Shown piece by piece: positions 21,146 to 35,099 of a stretch of DNA of 64,000 bases (position 1 is the first letter of the stretch; each line of letters starts with the position of its first letter). The translations under genes and the position numbers were made by a program. The DNA comes from Cherax quadricarinatus (Eukaryota > Arthropoda > Malacostraca > Decapoda > Parastacidae): contig NC_091303.1 in NCBI RefSeq assembly GCF_038502225.1, positions 29,609,204 through 29,673,203 of the forward strand, written 5' to 3'. A model generated the notes under the pieces. That model searched no databases. It saw only the letters and a list, made by a program, of their open reading frames with translations, and had not been told where the DNA came from.

Positions 21146-24100
21146 CAAGAGTGAGGGTAGTGTGGCAAGAGTGAGGATAGTGTGTCAAGTGTGAGGATAG
21201 TGTGGCAAGAGTGAGGATTGTGTGGCAAAATTGAGGGTAGTGTGTCAAGAGTGAGGGTAGTGTGGCAAGAGTGAGGATAGTGTGGCAAGAGTGAGGATAG
21301 TATGGCAATAATGAGGATAGTGTGGCAAGAGTGAGGATAGTGTGGCAAGAGTGAGGATAGTGTGGGAAGAGTGAGGGTAGTGTGACAAGAGTGAGAATAG
21401 TGTGGCAATAGTGAGGAGAGAGTGGCAATGGTGAGGATAGTATGGCAATAGTGAGGATAGTGTGGCAAGAGTGAGGATAGTATGGCAAGAGTGAGGGTAG
21501 TGTGACAAGAGTGAGAATAGTGTGGCAATAGTGATGTTAGTGTGGCAAGAGTGAGGATAGTGTCGCAAGAGTGAGGGTAGTGGCAAGAGTGAGGATAGTG
21601 TGGCAAGAGTGAGGATAGTGTGGCAAGAGTGAGGACAGTGCGCCAAGGGTGAGGATAGTGTGGCAAGAGTGATGGTAGTGTGGCAATAGTGAGGTTAGTG
21701 TGGCAAGAGCGACGATAGTTTGGCATGAGTGAGGGTAGTGTGGCAAGAGTGAGGGTAGTGTGGCAAGAGTGAGGATAGTGTGGCAAGAATGAGGATAGTT
21801 TGCAAAGAGTGAGGACTGTGAGGCAAGAGTGAGGGTAGTGTGGCAAGAGAGAGGATAGTTTGGCAAGAGTGAGGGTAGTGTGGCAAGAGTGAGGGTAGTG
21901 TGGCAATAGCGAGGGTAGTGTGGAAAGTGTGAGGATAGCGTGGCAAGGGTGAGGGTAGTGTGACAAGAGAGAAAATAGTGTGGCAATAGTGAGGTTAGTG
22001 TGGCAAGAGTGAGGATAGTGTGGCAAGAGTGAGGGTAGTGGCAAGAGTGAGGATAGTGTGGAAAGAGTGAGGATTGTGTGGCAAGAGTGAGGACAGTGCG
22101 CCAAGAGTGAGGATAGTGTGGCAAGAATGATGGTAGTGTGGCAATAGTGAGGTTAGTGTGGCAAGAGAGACGATAGTGTGGCAAGAGTGAGGGTAGTGTG
22201 GTAAGAGTGAGGGTAGTGTGGCAAGAGAGAGGATAGTGTGGCAAGAGTGATGATAGTTTGACAAGGGTGTGGATATTGTGGCAAGAGTGAGGATAGTGTG
22301 TCAAGAGTGACGGTATTGTGGAAAGAGTGAGGATTGTGTGGCAAGAGTGAGGATAGTGTGTTAAGAGTGAGGGTAGTGTGGCAAGAGTGAGGATAGTGTG
22401 GCAAGAGTGAGGAAAGTGTGGCAAGAGTGAGGGTAGTGTGACTAGAGTGAGAATAGTGTGGCAATAGCGAGGTTAGTGTGGCAAGAGTGAGGATAGTGTG
22501 GCAAGAGTGAGAATAGTGTGGAAAGTGTGAGGATAGTGTGGCAAGAGTGATGATAGTGTGGCAAAAGTGAGGATAGTGTGGCAGGACTGAGGGTAGTGTG
22601 ACAAAAGTGAGAATAGTGTGGCAATAGTGAGGTTAGTGTGGCAAGAGTGATGATAGTGTGGCAAAAGTGAGGATAGTGTGGCAAGACTGAGGGTAGTGTG
22701 GCAAGAGTGAGGATAGTGTGGCAAGAGTTAGGGTAGTGTGCAAAGAGTGAGGATAGTGTGGCAAGAGTGAGGACAGTGTGGCAAGAGTGAGGGTAGTGTG
22801 GCAAGAGTGAGGGTAGTGTGGCAAGAGTGAGGATAGTTTGGCAAGAGTGAGGGTAGTGTGCCAAGAGTGAGGATTATGTGGCAAGAGTGAGGATTGTGTG
22901 GCAAGAATGAGGGTAGTGTGGCAAGTGAGGATAGTGTGGCAAGGGTGAGGATAGTGTGACAAGAGTGAGGACATTGTGGCAAGGGTGAGGAATATGTGTC
23001 AAGAGTGAGGGTAGTGTGGCAAGAGTGAGGATAGTGTGGCAAGTGTGAGGATAGTGTGGCAAGTGTGAGGATAGTGAGTCAAGAGTGAGGTTATTGTGGC
23101 AAGATTGAGGGTAGAGTGGAAAGAGTGAGGATATTGTGGCAAGGGTGAGGATAGTGTGGCAAGAATGAGAATAGTGTGGCAAGAGTGAGGATAGTGTGGC
23201 AAGAGTGAGGGTAGTGTGACAAGAGTGAGGATAGTGTGGCATAAGTGAGCGTAGTGTGGGAAGAGTGAGGGTAGTGTGGGAAGAGTGAGGGTAGTGTGGG
23301 AAGAGTGAGGGGAGTGTGGCAAGAGTGAGGGTAGTGGCAAGAGTGAGTGTAGTGTGGCAAGAGTGAGGGTAGTGTGGCAAGAGTGAGGATAGTGTGGCAA
23401 GGGTGAGAATAGTAAGACAAGAGTGAGAATAATGTGGCAAGAGTGAGGATAGTGAGGCAAGAGTGAGGGTAGTGTTGCAAGAGTGAGGATAGTGTGCCAT
23501 AAGTGAGGGTAGTGTGGGAAGACTGAGGGTAGTGTGGGAAGAGTGAGGGTAGTGCGGCAAGAGTGAGGGTAGTTTCGCAAGAGAGAGGATTGTGTGGCAA
23601 GAGTAAGGTTAGTGTGGCAAGAGTGAGGATAATGTGGCAAGAGTGACGATAGAGCGGCAAGAGTGAGGGTAGTGTGGCAAGAGTGAGGATAGTGTGGCAA
23701 GAGTGAGGGTAGTGTGGGAAGAGTGAGGATAGTGGCTTAAGTGAGGGTAGTGTTGGAAGAGTGAGGATTGTGAGGGAAGAGTGAGGGTAGTGTGGCAAGA
23801 GTGAGGGTAGTGTGCCAAGAGTGAGGATAGTTAGGCAAGAGTGAGGATAGTGTGGCAATAGTGAGGATAGTGTGTCAAGAGTGAGGGTAGTGTGGCAAGA
23901 GTGAGGATAGTGTGGCAAGAGTGAGGATTGTGTGGCAAGAGTGAGGGTAGTGTGTCAAGGGTGAGTGTAGTGTGGCAAGAGTGAGGATAGTGTGACAAGA
24001 GTGAGGATAGTGTCGGAAGAGTGAGGGTAGTGTGGCAAGAGTGAGGGTAGTGTGGCAAGGGTGAGGGTAGTGAGTCAAGAGTGAGGGTAGTGTGACAAGA

Positions 24101-25045
24101 GTGAGGATAGTGTGGCAAGTGTGAGGATAGTGTGGCAAGAGTGAGGATAGTGTGGCAAGAGTGAGGGTAGTGTGTCAAGGGTGAGGGTAGTGTGGCAAGA
24201 GTGAGGATAGTGTGGCAAGAGTGAGGATAGTGTGGGAAGAGTGAGGGTAGTGTGGCAAGAGTCAGGGTAGTGTGGCAAGAGTGAGGGTAGTGTGGCAAGA
24301 GTGAGGGTAGTGTGGCGAGAGTGATGATAGTGTGGCAAGTGTGAGGAAAGAGCGGCAAGAGTGAGAATAGTGTGGCAAGAGTGAGGATAGTGTGGGAAGA
24401 TTGAGGGTAGTGTGGCAAGAGTCAGGGTAGTGTGGCAAGAGTGAGGGTAGTGTGGCAAGAGTGAGGGTAGTGTGGCAAGAGTGATGATAGTGTGGCAAGT
24501 GTGAGGAAAGAGCGGCAAGAGTGAGAATAGTGTGGCAAGAGTGAGGATAGTGTGGCAAAAGTGAGGGTAGTGTGGAAAGAGTGAAGATGGTGTGGCAAGA
24601 GTGAGGGTAGTGTGGGAAGAGTGAGAGTAGTGTGGGAAGAGTGAGGATAGTGTGGCAAGAGTGAGGACAGTGTGGCAAGAGTGAGGATAGTGTGGCAAGA
24701 GTGAGAGTATTGTGTCAATAGTGAGGTTAGTGTGGCAAGAGTGAGGATAGTGTGGCAAGAGTGAGGGTAGTGTGGCAAAAGTGAGGGTAGTGTGGCAAGA
24801 GTGAGGATAGTTTGCCAAGAGTGAGGTTTGTGTGGCAAGAGTGAGAACAGTGTGGCAAGAGAGAGGATAGTGCGGCAAGAGTGAGAATAGTTTGACAATA
24901 GTGAGGATATTGTGGCAAGGGTGAGGATAGTGTGTCAAGAGTGAGGGTAGTGTGGAAAAAGTAAGGATAGTGTGGCAAGAGTGAGGATAGTGTGGTAAGA
25001 GTGAAGTTAGTGTGTCAAGAGTGAGGATAGTGTGGCAAGAGTGAG
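21141..25045. repeat. Satellite duplication block B (source or copy)
   Basis: Matches 26,766-30,809. The offset is 5,625 at the left, 5,684 through most of the block, and about 5,804, 5,824 and 5,764 towards the right. Every shift after the first is a multiple of 20 bp, so whole units were gained or lost. Shared markers include CAAAATTGAGGG, GGCAATAATGAGG, 18-bp units and GTGACTAGAGTGAG. Confidence 0.88.
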
Positions 25046-26765
25046 GATAGTGTAACAAGAGTGAGGATTGTGTGGCAAGAGTGAGGATTGTGTGGCAAGA
25101 ATGAGGGTAGTGTGGCAAGTGAGGATAGTGTGGCAAGAGTGAGGATAGTGTGGCAAGTGTGAGGATAGTGTGGCAAGAGTGAGGGTAGCGTGGCAAGAGA
25201 GAGGAAAGTGTGGCAACTGTGAGGATAGTGTGGCAAGAGTGAGGGGAGTGTGGCAAGAGTGAGGGTATTGTGGCAAGAGTGAGGGTAGTGTGGCAAGAGT
25301 GAGAATAGTGTGGCAAGTGTGAGGATAGTGTGGCAAGTGTGAGGATAGTGTGGCAAGAGTGAGGGTAGTGTGGCAAGAGTGAGGATAGTCTGGCAAGGGT
25401 GAGGATAGTGTGGCAAGAATGAGAATAGTGAGGCAAGAGTGAGGATAGTGTGGCAAGAGTGAGGGTAGTGTGGCAAGAGTGAGGATAGTGTGGCATAAGT
25501 GATGGAAGTGTGGGAAGAGTGAGGGTAGTGTGAGAAGAGTGAGGGTAGTGTGGGAAGAGTGAGGGGAGTGTGGCAAGAGTGAGGGGAATGTGGCAAGAGT
25601 GAGGGTAGTGTGGCAAGAGTGAGGGTAGTGTGGCAAGAGTGAGGATAGTGTGGCAAGTGTGAGGAAAGTGTGGCAAGTGTGAGGATAGTGTGGCAAGAGT
25701 GAGGGTAGTGTGGCAAGAGTGAGGATAGTCTGGCAAGGGTGAGGATAGTGTGGCAAGAATGAGAATAGTGAGGCAAGAGTGAGGATAGTGTGGCAAGAGT
25801 GAGGGTAGTGTGGCAAGAGTGAGGATAGTGTGGCATAAGTGATGGTAGTGTGGGAAGAGTGAGGGTAGTGTGAGAAGAGTGAGGGTAGTGTGGGAAGAGT
25901 GAGGGGAGTGTGGCAAGAGTGAGGATAGTGTGGCATAAGTGAGGGTAGTGTGATAAGAGTGAGGGTAGTGTGGGAAGAGTGAGGGTAGTGTGCCAAGAGT
26001 GAGGATAGTGAGGCAAGAGAGAGGGTAGTGTTGCAAGAGTGAGGATAGTGTTGCATAAGTGAGGGTAGTGTGGGAAGAGTGAGGGTAGTGTGGCAAGAGT
26101 GAGGATAGAGCGGCAAAATTGAGGGAGTGTGGCAAGAGTGAGGATAGTGTGGCAAGTGTGAGGGTAGTGTGGCAAGAGTGAGGATAGTGGCATAAGTGAG
26201 GGTAGTGTGGGAAGAGTGAGGGTAGTGTGGGAAGAGTTAGGGTAGTGCGGCAGGAGTGAGGGTAGTGTGCCAAGTGTCAGGATAGTGTGTCAAGAGTGAA
26301 GGTAGTGTGGCAAGAGTGAGGATAGTGCTGCAAGAGTGAGGATAGTGTGTCAAGAGTGAAGGTAGTGTGGCAAGAGTGAGGATAGTGCTGAAAGAGTGAG
26401 GATAGTGTGGCAAGAGTGAGGGTAGTGTGGCAATAGTGAGTGTAGTGTGGTAAGAGTGAGGATAGTGTGACAAGAGTGAGGATTGTGTCGGAAGAGTGAG
26501 GATAGATAGGCAAGAGTGAGGGTGGCGTGGCAAGAGTGAGGATAGTGTTGCAAGAGTCAGGATAGTGTGTCAAGAGTGAAGGTAGTGTGGCAAGAGTGAG
26601 GATAGTGCTGCAAGAGTGAGGATAGTGTGGCAAGAGTGAGGGTAGTGTGGCAAGAGTGAGTGTAGTGTGGCAAGAGTGAGGATAGTGTGACAAGAGTGAG
26701 GATTGTGTCGGAAGAGTGAAGGTAGTGTGGCAAGAGTGAGGGTAGTGTGGCAAGGGTAAGCGTAG

Positions 26766-29700
26766 TGTGTCAAGAGTGAGGGTAGTGTGGCAAGAGTGAG
26801 GATAGTGTGTCAAGTGTGAGGATAGTGTGGCAAGAGTGAGGATAGTGTGGCAAAATTGAGGGTAGTGTGTCAAGAGTGAGGGTAGTGTGGCAAGAGTGAG
26901 GATAGTGTGGCAAGAGTGAGGATAGTATGGCAATAATGAGGATAGTGTGGCAAGAGTGAGGATAGTGTGGCAAGAGTGAGGATTGTGTGGGAAGAGTGAG
27001 GGTAGTGTGACAAGAGTGAGAATAGTGTGGCAATAGTAAGCAGAGAGTGGCAATGGTGAGGATAGTATGGCAATAGTGAGGATAGTGTGGCAAGAGTGAG
27101 GATAGTATGGCAAGAGTGAGGGTAGTGTGACAAGAGTGAGAATAGTGTGGCAATAGTGATTTAGTGTGGCAAGAGTGAGGATAGTGTCGCAAGAGTGAGG
27201 GTAGTGGCAAGAGGGAGGATAGTGTGGCAAGAGTGAGGATAGTGTGGCAAGAGTGAGGACAGTGCGCCAAGGGTGAGGATAGTGTGGCAAGAGTGATGGT
27301 AGTGTGGCAATAGTGAGGTTAGTGTGGCAAGAGCGACGATAGTTTGGCAAGAGTGAGGGTAGTGTGGCAAGAGTGAGGGTAGTTTGCAAAGAGAGAGGAC
27401 TGTGAGGCAAGAGTGAGGGTAGTGTGGCAAGAGAGAGGATAGTTTGGCAAGAGTGAGGGTAGTGTGGCAAGAGTGAGGGTAGTGTGGCAATAGCGAGGTT
27501 AGTGTGGCAAGAGTGAGGATAGTGTGGCAAGAGTGAGGATAGTGTGGAAAGTGTGAGGATAGTGTGGCAAGAGTGAAGATAGAGTGGCAAGAGTGAAGAT
27601 AGTGTGGTAAGAGTGAGGATAGTGTGGCAAGGGTGAGGGTAGTGTGACAAGAGAGAAAATAGTGTGGCAATAGTGAGGTTAGTGTGGCAAGAGTGAGGAT
27701 AGTGTGGCAAGAGTGAGGGTAGTGGCAAGAGTGAGGATAGTGTGGCAAGAGTGAGGATTGTGTGGCAAGAGTGAGGACAGTACGCCAAGAGTGAGGATAG
27801 CGTGGCAAGATTGATGGTAGTGTGGCAATAGTGAGGTTAGTGTGGCAAGAGAGACGATAGTGTGGCAAGAGTGAGGGTGGTGTGGTAAGAGTGAGGGTAG
27901 TGTGGCAAGAGAGAGGATAGTGTGGCAAGAGTGATGATAGTTTGACAAGGGTGAGGATATTGTGGCAAGAGTGAGGATAGTGTGTCAAGAGTGACGGAAT
28001 TGTGGAAAGAGTGAGGATTGTGTGGCAAGAGTGAGGATAGTGTGGTAAGAGTGAGGGTAGTGTGGCAAGAGTGAGGATAGTGTGGCAAGAGTGAGGAAAG
28101 TGTGGCAAGAGTGAGGGTAGTGTGACTAGAGTGAGAATAGTGTGGCAATAGCGAGGTTAGTGTGGCAAGAGTGAGGATAGTGTGGCAAGAGTGAGAATAG
28201 TGTGGAAAGTGTGAGGATAGTGTGGCAAGAGTGATGATAGTGTGGCAAAAGTGAGGATAGTGTGGCAGGACTGAGGGTAGTGTGACAAAAGTGAGAATAG
28301 TGTGGCAATAGTGAGGTTAGTGTGGCAAGAGTGATGATAGTGTGGCAAAAGTGAGGATAGTGTGGCAAGACTGAGGGTAGTGTGGCAAGAGTGAGGATAG
28401 TGTGGCAAGAGTTAGGGTAGTGTGGAAAGAGTGAGGATAGTGTGGCAAGAGTGAGGACAGTGTGGCAAGAGTGAGGGTAGTGTGGCAAGAGTGAGGGTAG
28501 TGTGGCAAGAGTGAGGATAGTTTGGCAAGAGTGAGGGTAGTGTGCCAAGAGTGAGGATTATGTGGCAAGAGTGAGGATTGTGTGGCAAGAATGAGGGTAG
28601 TGTGGCAAGTGAGGATAGTGTGGCAAGGGTGAGGATAGTGTGACAAGAGTGAGGACATTGAGCAAAGGGTGAGGAAAATGTGTCAAGAGTGAGGGTAGTG
28701 TGGCAAGAGTGAGGATAGTGTGGCAAGTGTGAGGATAGTGTGGCAAGTGTGAGGATAGTGTGTCAAGAGTGAGGGTAGAGTGGCAAGGGTGAGGATAGTG
28801 TGGCAAGAGTGAGGGTATTGTGGCAAGATTGAGGGTAGAGTGGAAAGAGTGAGGATATTGTTGCAAGTTTGAGGATAGTGTGGCAAGTGTGAGGATAGTG
28901 TGGCAAGAGTGAGGGTAGTGTGGCAAGAGTGAGGATAGTGTGGCAAGGGTGAGGATAGTGTGGCAAGAATGAGAATAGTGTGGCAAGAGTGAGGATAGTG
29001 TGGCAAGAGTGAGGGTAGTGTGACAAGAGTGAGGATAGTGTGGCATAAGTGAGCGTAGTGTGGGAGGAGTGAGGGTAGTGTGGGAAGAGTGAGGGTAGTG
29101 TGGGAAGAGTGAGGGGAGTGTGGCAAGAGTGAGGGTAGTGGCAAGAGTGAGTGTAGTGTGGCAAGAGTGAGGGTAGTGTGGCAAGAGTGAGGATAGTGTG
29201 GCAAGGGTGAGAATAGTAAGACAAGAGTGAGAATAATGTGGCAAGAGTGAGGATAGTGAGGCAAGAGTGAGGGTAGTGTTGCAAGAGTGAGGATAGTGTG
29301 GCATAAGTGAGGGTAGTGTGGGAAGAGTGAGGGTAGTGTGGGAAGAGTGAGGGTAGTGCGGCAAGAGTGAGGGTAGTTTCGCAAGAGAGAGGATTGTGTG
29401 GCAAGAGTAAGGTTAGTGTGGCAAGAGTGAGGATAATGTGGCAAGAGTGACGATAGAGCGGCAAGAGTGAGGGTAGTGTGGCAAGAGTGAGGATAGTGTG
29501 GCAAGAGTGAGGGTAGTGTGGGAAGAGTGAGGATAGTGGCTTAAGTGAGGGTTGTGTTGGAAGAGTGAGGATTGTGAGGGAAGAGTGAGGGTAGTGTGGC
29601 AAGAGTGAGGGTAGTGTGCCAAGAGTGAGGATAGTTAGGCAAGAGTGAGGGTAGTGTGGCAAGAGTGAGGATAGTGTGGCAATAGTGAGGATAGTGTGTC

Positions 29701-30809
29701 AAGAGTGAGGGTAGTGTGGCAAGAGTGAGGATAGTGTGGCAAGAGTGAGGATTGTGTGGCAAGAGTGAGGGTAGTGTGTCAAGAGTGAGTGTAGTGTGGC
29801 AAGAGTGAGGATAGTGTGACAAGAGTGAGGATAGTGTCGGAAGAGTGAGGGTAGTGTGGCAAGAGTGAGGGTAGTGTGGCAAGGGTGAGGGTAGTGTGTC
29901 AAGAGTGAGGGTAGTGTGGCAAGAGTGAGGATAGTGTGGCAAGTGTGAGGATAGTGTGGCAAGAGTGAGGATAGTGTGGCAAGAGTGAGGGTAGTGTGTC
30001 AAGGGTGAGGGTAGTGTGGCAAGAGTGAGGATAGTGTGGCAAGAGTGAGGATAGTGTGGGAAGAGTGAGGGTAGTGTGGCAAGAGTCAGGGTAGTGTGGC
30101 AAGAGTGAGGGTAGTGTGGCAAGAGTGATGATAGTGTGGCAAGTGTGAGGAAAGAGCGGCATGAGTGAGAATAGTGTGGCAAGAGTGAGGATAGTGTGGG
30201 AAGAGTGAGGGTAGTGTGGCAAGAGTCAGGGTAGTGTGGCAAGAGTGAGGGTAGTGTGGCAAGAGTGAGGGTAGTGTGGCAAGAGTGATGATAGTGTGGC
30301 AAGTGTGAGGAAAGAGCGGCAAGAGTGAGAATAGTGTGGAAAGAGTGAAGATGGTGTGGCAAGAGTGAGGGTAGTGTGGGAAGAGTGAGAGTAGTGTGGG
30401 AAGAGTGAGGATAGTGTGGCAAGAGTGAGGACAGTGTGGCAAGAGTGAGGATAGTGTGGCAAGAGTGAGAGTATTGTGTCAATAGTGAGGTTAGTGTGGC
30501 AAGAGTGAGGATAGTGTGGCAAGAGTGAGGGTAGTGTGGCAAAAGTGAGGGTAGTGTGGCAAGAGTGAGGATAGTTTGCCAAGAGTGAGGTTTGTGTGGC
30601 AAGAGTGAGAACAGTGTGGCAAGAGAGAGGATAGTGCGGCAAGAGTGAGAATAGTTTGACAAGAGTGAGGATATTGTGGCAAGGGTGAGGATAGTGTGTC
30701 AAGAGTGAGGGTAGTGTGGAAAGAGTAAGGATAGTGTGGCAAGAGTGAGGATAGTGTGGTAAGAGTGAAGGTAGTGTGTCAAGAGTGAGGATAGTGTGGC
30801 AAGAGTGAG
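26766..30809. repeat. Satellite duplication block B', partner of 21,141-25,045
   Basis: Second copy of block B, about 4.0 kb. It is slightly longer than its partner because of unit gains. Runs of several hundred base pairs are nearly identical, including unusual units, which argues for duplication of a long block rather than unit-by-unit homogenisation. Confidence 0.88.
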
Positions 30810-31445
30810 GAAAGTGTGGCAAGAGTTAGGCTAGTGTGACAAGAGTGAGAATAGTGTGGCAATAGTGAGGTTAGTGTGGCAAGAGTGAGGATAGTGTGGC
30901 AAGAGTGAGGATACTGTGGCAATAGTGAGGATAGTGGCAATAGTGAGGATAGTGTGGCAAGAGTGAGGATAGTGTGGCAAGAGTGAGGGTAGTGTGACAA
31001 GAGTGAGAATAGTGTGGCAATAGTGAGGTTAGTGTGGCAAGAGTGAGGATAGTGTGGCAAAAGTGAGGGTAGTGTGGCAAGAGTGAGGATAGTGTGGCAA
31101 GAGTGAGGACAGTGTGGCAAGAGTGAGGGAAGTGTGGCAAGAGTGAGGGTAGTGTGGCAAGAGTGAGGATAGTGTGGTAAGAGTTAGGATAGTGTGGCAA
31201 GAGTGAGGGTAGTGTGGCATAAGTGAGGGTAGTGTAGCAAGAATGAGGATAGTGTGGCAAGAGTGAGGGTAGAGTGGCAAGAGTGGGGATAGTGTGGCAA
31301 GAGTGAGGATAGTGTGGCAAGAGTGAGGATTGTGTGGCAAGAGTGAGGATTGTGTGGCAAGAATGAGGGTAGTGTGGCAAGAGTAAGGATAGTGTGGCAA
31401 GAGTGAGGATAGTGTGACAAGAGTGAGGATATTGTTGCAAGGGTG
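30333..31445. repeat. Satellite duplication block C
   Basis: Matches 41,461-42,573 at a constant offset of 11,128 bp. Markers at both places include AAAGAGTGAAGATGGTG, the 18-bp ATAGTGGCAATAG unit and ATTGTTGCAAGGGTGAGG. It overlaps the right end of block B', so the array grew by nested events. Confidence 0.8.
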
Positions 31446-31652
31446 AGGATAGTGTGTCAAGATTGAGGGTAGTGTGGCAAGAGTGAGGATAGTGTGGCAA
31501 GTGTGACGATAGTGTGGCAAGTGTGAGGATAGTGTGGCAAGAGTGAGGGTAGCATAGCGAGAGTGAGGATAGTGTGGCAAAGGAGAGGATAGTGTGGCAA
31601 CAGTGAGGGGAGTGTGGCAAGAGTGAGGGTATTGTGGCAAGAGTGAGGGTAG

Positions 31653-34057
31653 TGTGGCAATGGTGTGGATAGTGTAGCAAGTGTGAGGATAGTGTGGCAA
31701 GTGTGAGGATAGTGTGGCAAGAGTGAGGGTAGTTTGGGAAGAGTGAGGATAGTGTGGCAAGGGTGAGGATAGTGTGGCAAGAATGAGAATAGTGTGGCAA
31801 GAGTGAGGATAGTGTGCCAAGAGTGAGGGTAGTGTGGAAAGAGTGAGGATAGTGTGGCATAAGTGAGGGTAGTGTGGGAAGAGTGAGGGTAGCGTGGGAA
31901 GAGTGAGGGGAGTGTGGGAAGTTTGAGGGGAGTGTGGCAAGAGAGAGGGTAGTGTGGCAGGAGTGAGCGTAGTGTGGCAAGAGTGAGAATAGTGTGGCAA
32001 GAGTGAGGATAGTGTGGCAAATGTGTGGATAGTGTGGCAAGTGAGAGGATAGTGCGGCAAGAGTCAGGGTAGTGTGGCAAGAGTGATGATAGTGTGGCAA
32101 GGGTGAGGATAGTGAGGCAAGAGTGAAAATAGTGTGGCAAGAGTGAGGATAGTGTGGCAAGAGTGAGGGTAGTGTGGCAAGAGTGAGGATAGTGTGGCGT
32201 AAGTGAGGGTAGTGTAGGGAGAGTGAGGGTAGTGTGGGAAGAGTGAGTGTAGTGCGGCAAGAGTGAGGGTAGTTTGTCAAGAGAGAGGATTGTGTGGCAA
32301 GAGTAAGGGTAGTGTGGCAGGAGTGAGGATAGTGTGGCAAGAGTGAGGATAGTGTGGAAAGTGTGAGGATATTGTGGCAAGTGTGAGGATAGTGTGTCAA
32401 GAGTGAAGGTAGTGTGGAAAAAGTAAGGATAATGTGGCAAGAGTGAGGATAGTGTGGTAAGAGTGAGGTTAGTTTGGCAAGAGTGAGGATAGTGTGGTAA
32501 GAGTGAGGGTAGTGTGGCAAGAGTGAGGATAGTGTGGCAAGAGTGAGGAAAGTGTGGCAAGAGTGAGGCTAGTGTGACAAGAGTGAGAATAGTGTGGCAA
32601 TAGTGAGGTTAGTGTGTCAAGAGTGAGGATAGTGAGGCAAGAGTGAGGATAGTGTGGCAAGAGTGAGGGTAGTGTGACAAGAGTGAGAATAGTGTGGCAA
32701 TAGTGAGGTTAGTGTGCCAAGAGTGAGGATAGTGTGGGAAGAGTGAGGGTAGTGTGGCAAGAGTGAGGATAGTGTTGCAAGAATGAGGACAGTGTGGCAA
32801 GAGTGAGGGTAGTGTGGCAAGAGTGAGGGAAGTGTGGCAAGAGTGAGGATAGTGTGGCAAGAGTTAGGATAGTGTGGCAAGAGTGAGGGTAGTGTGGCAA
32901 AAGTGAGGGTAGTGTAGCAAGAGTGAGGATAGTGTGGCAAGAGTGAGGGTAGTGTGGCAAGAGTAAGGATAGTGTCGCAAGAGTGAGGATAGTGTGGCAA
33001 GAGTGAGGATTGTGTGGCAGGAGTGAGTATTGTGTGGCAAGAATGAGGGATGTGTGGCAAGAGTAAGGATAGTGTGGCAAGAGTGAGGATAGTGTTACAA
33101 GATTGAAGATATTGTGGTAAGGGTGAGGATTGTGTGTCAAGAGTGAGGGTAGTGTGGCAAGAGTGAGGATAGCGTGGCAAGAGTGAAGATAGTGTGGCAA
33201 GTGTGAGGATAGTGTGGCAAGTGTGAGGATAGTGTGGCAAGAGTGAGGGTAGTGTGGTAAGAGTGAGGATAGTGTGTCAAGAGTGAAGGTAGTGTGGCAA
33301 GGGTGAGGGTAGTGTGGCAAGAGTGAGGATAGTGTCGCAAGTGTGAGGATAGTGTGGCAAGTGTGAGGGTAGTGTGGCAAGAGTGAGGGTAGTGTGGCAA
33401 GAGTGAGGATAGTGTGGGAAGGGTGAGCATAGTGTGGCAAGAGTGAGAGGAGTGCGGCAAGAATGAGGGTATTGTGGCAAGAGTGAGGATAGTGTGGCAG
33501 GTGAGAGGATAGTGTGGCAAGTGTGAGGATAGTGTGGCAAGTGTGAGGATAGTGTGGCAAGAGTGAGGGTAGTGTAGCAAGAGTGAGGATAGTGTGGCAA
33601 GGGAGAGGATAGCGTGGCAACAGTAAGGGGAGTGTGCCAAGAGTGAGGGTATTGTGGCAAGAGTGAGGGTAGTGTGGCAAGAGTGAGGATAGTGTGGCAA
33701 GTGTGACGATACTGTGGCAAGTGTGAGGATAGTATGGCAAGAGTGAGGGTAGTGTAGCAAGAGTGAGGATAGTGTGGCAAGGGAGAGGATAGTGTGGCAA
33801 CAGTGAGGGGAGTGTGCCAAGAGTGAGGGTATTGTGGCAAGAGTGAGGGTAGTGTGGCAATAGTGTGGATAGTGTAGCAAGTGTGAGGATAGTGTGGCAA
33901 ATGTGAGGATAGTGTGGCAAGAGTGAGGGTAGTGTGGGAAGAGTGAGGATAGTGTGGCAAGGGTGAGGATAGTGTGGCAAGAATGAGAATAGTGTGGCAA
34001 GAGAGAGGATAGTGAGCCAAGAGTAAGGGTAGTGTGGCAAGAGTGAGGATAGTGTGG
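31653..34057. repeat. Satellite duplication block A', partner of 18,661-21,145
   Basis: Second copy of block A. In the left half of the array the order is A then B; in the right half it is B', C, A'. The blocks were therefore rearranged and not simply duplicated in tandem. Confidence 0.82.
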
Positions 34058-35099
34058 CATAAGTGAGGGTAGTGTGGGAAGAGTGAGGGTAGCGTGGGAA
34101 GAGTGAGGGGAGTGTGGGAAGAGTGAGGGGAGTGTGGCAAGAGTGAGGGTAGTGTGGTAAGAGTGAGAATAGTGTGGCAAGAGTAAGGATAGTGTGGCAA
34201 GTGTGTGGATAGCGTGGCAAGTGTGAGGATAGAGCGGCAAGAGTGAGGGTAGTGTGGCAAGAGTGATGATAGTGTGGCAACGGTGAGGATGGTGAGGCAA
34301 GAGTGAGAATAGTGTGGCATGAGTGAGGATAGTGTGGCAAGAGTGAGGGTAGTTTGGCAAGAGTGAGGATAGTGTGGCGTAACTGAGGGTAGTGTGGGGA
34401 GAGTGAGGGTAGTGTGGGAAGAGTGAGGGTAGTGCGGCAAGAGTGAGGGTAGTTTGGCAAGAGAGAGGATTGTGTGGCAGGAGTAAGGGTAGTGTGGCAA
34501 GAGTGAGGATAGTGTGGCAAGAGTGAATATAGTGTTTCAAGAGTGAGGATTTTGTGGAAAGTGTGAGGATAGTGTGTCAAGAGTGAAGGTAGTGTGGAAA
34601 AAGTAAGGATAGTGTGGCAAGAGTGAGGATAGTGTGGCAAGAATGAGGATAGTGTGGCAAGAGTGAGGATAGTGTGGCAAGAGTGAGGGTAGTGTGACAA
34701 GAGTGAGAATAGTGTGGCAATAGTGAGGTTAGTGTGGCAAGAGTGAGGATAGTGTGGCAAGAGTGAGGTTAGTGTGGCAAGAGTGAGGATAGTGTGGCAA
34801 GAGTGAGGATAGCGTGGCAGGAGTGAGGATAGTGTGTCAAGAGTGAGGGTAGTGTGACAAGAGTGAGAATAGTGTGGCATTAGTGAGGTTAGTGTGGCAA
34901 GAGTGAGGATAGTGTGGGAAGAGTGAGGGTAGTGTGGCAAGAGTGAGGAAAGTGTGGCAAGAGTGAGGGCAGTGTGGCAAGAGTGAGGGTAGTGTGGCAA
35001 GAGTGAGGTTAGTGTGGCAAGAGTGAGGATAGTGTGGCAAGAGTGAGGGTAGGGTGGAAAAAGTGAGGGTAGTGTAGCAAGAGTGATGATAGTGTGGCA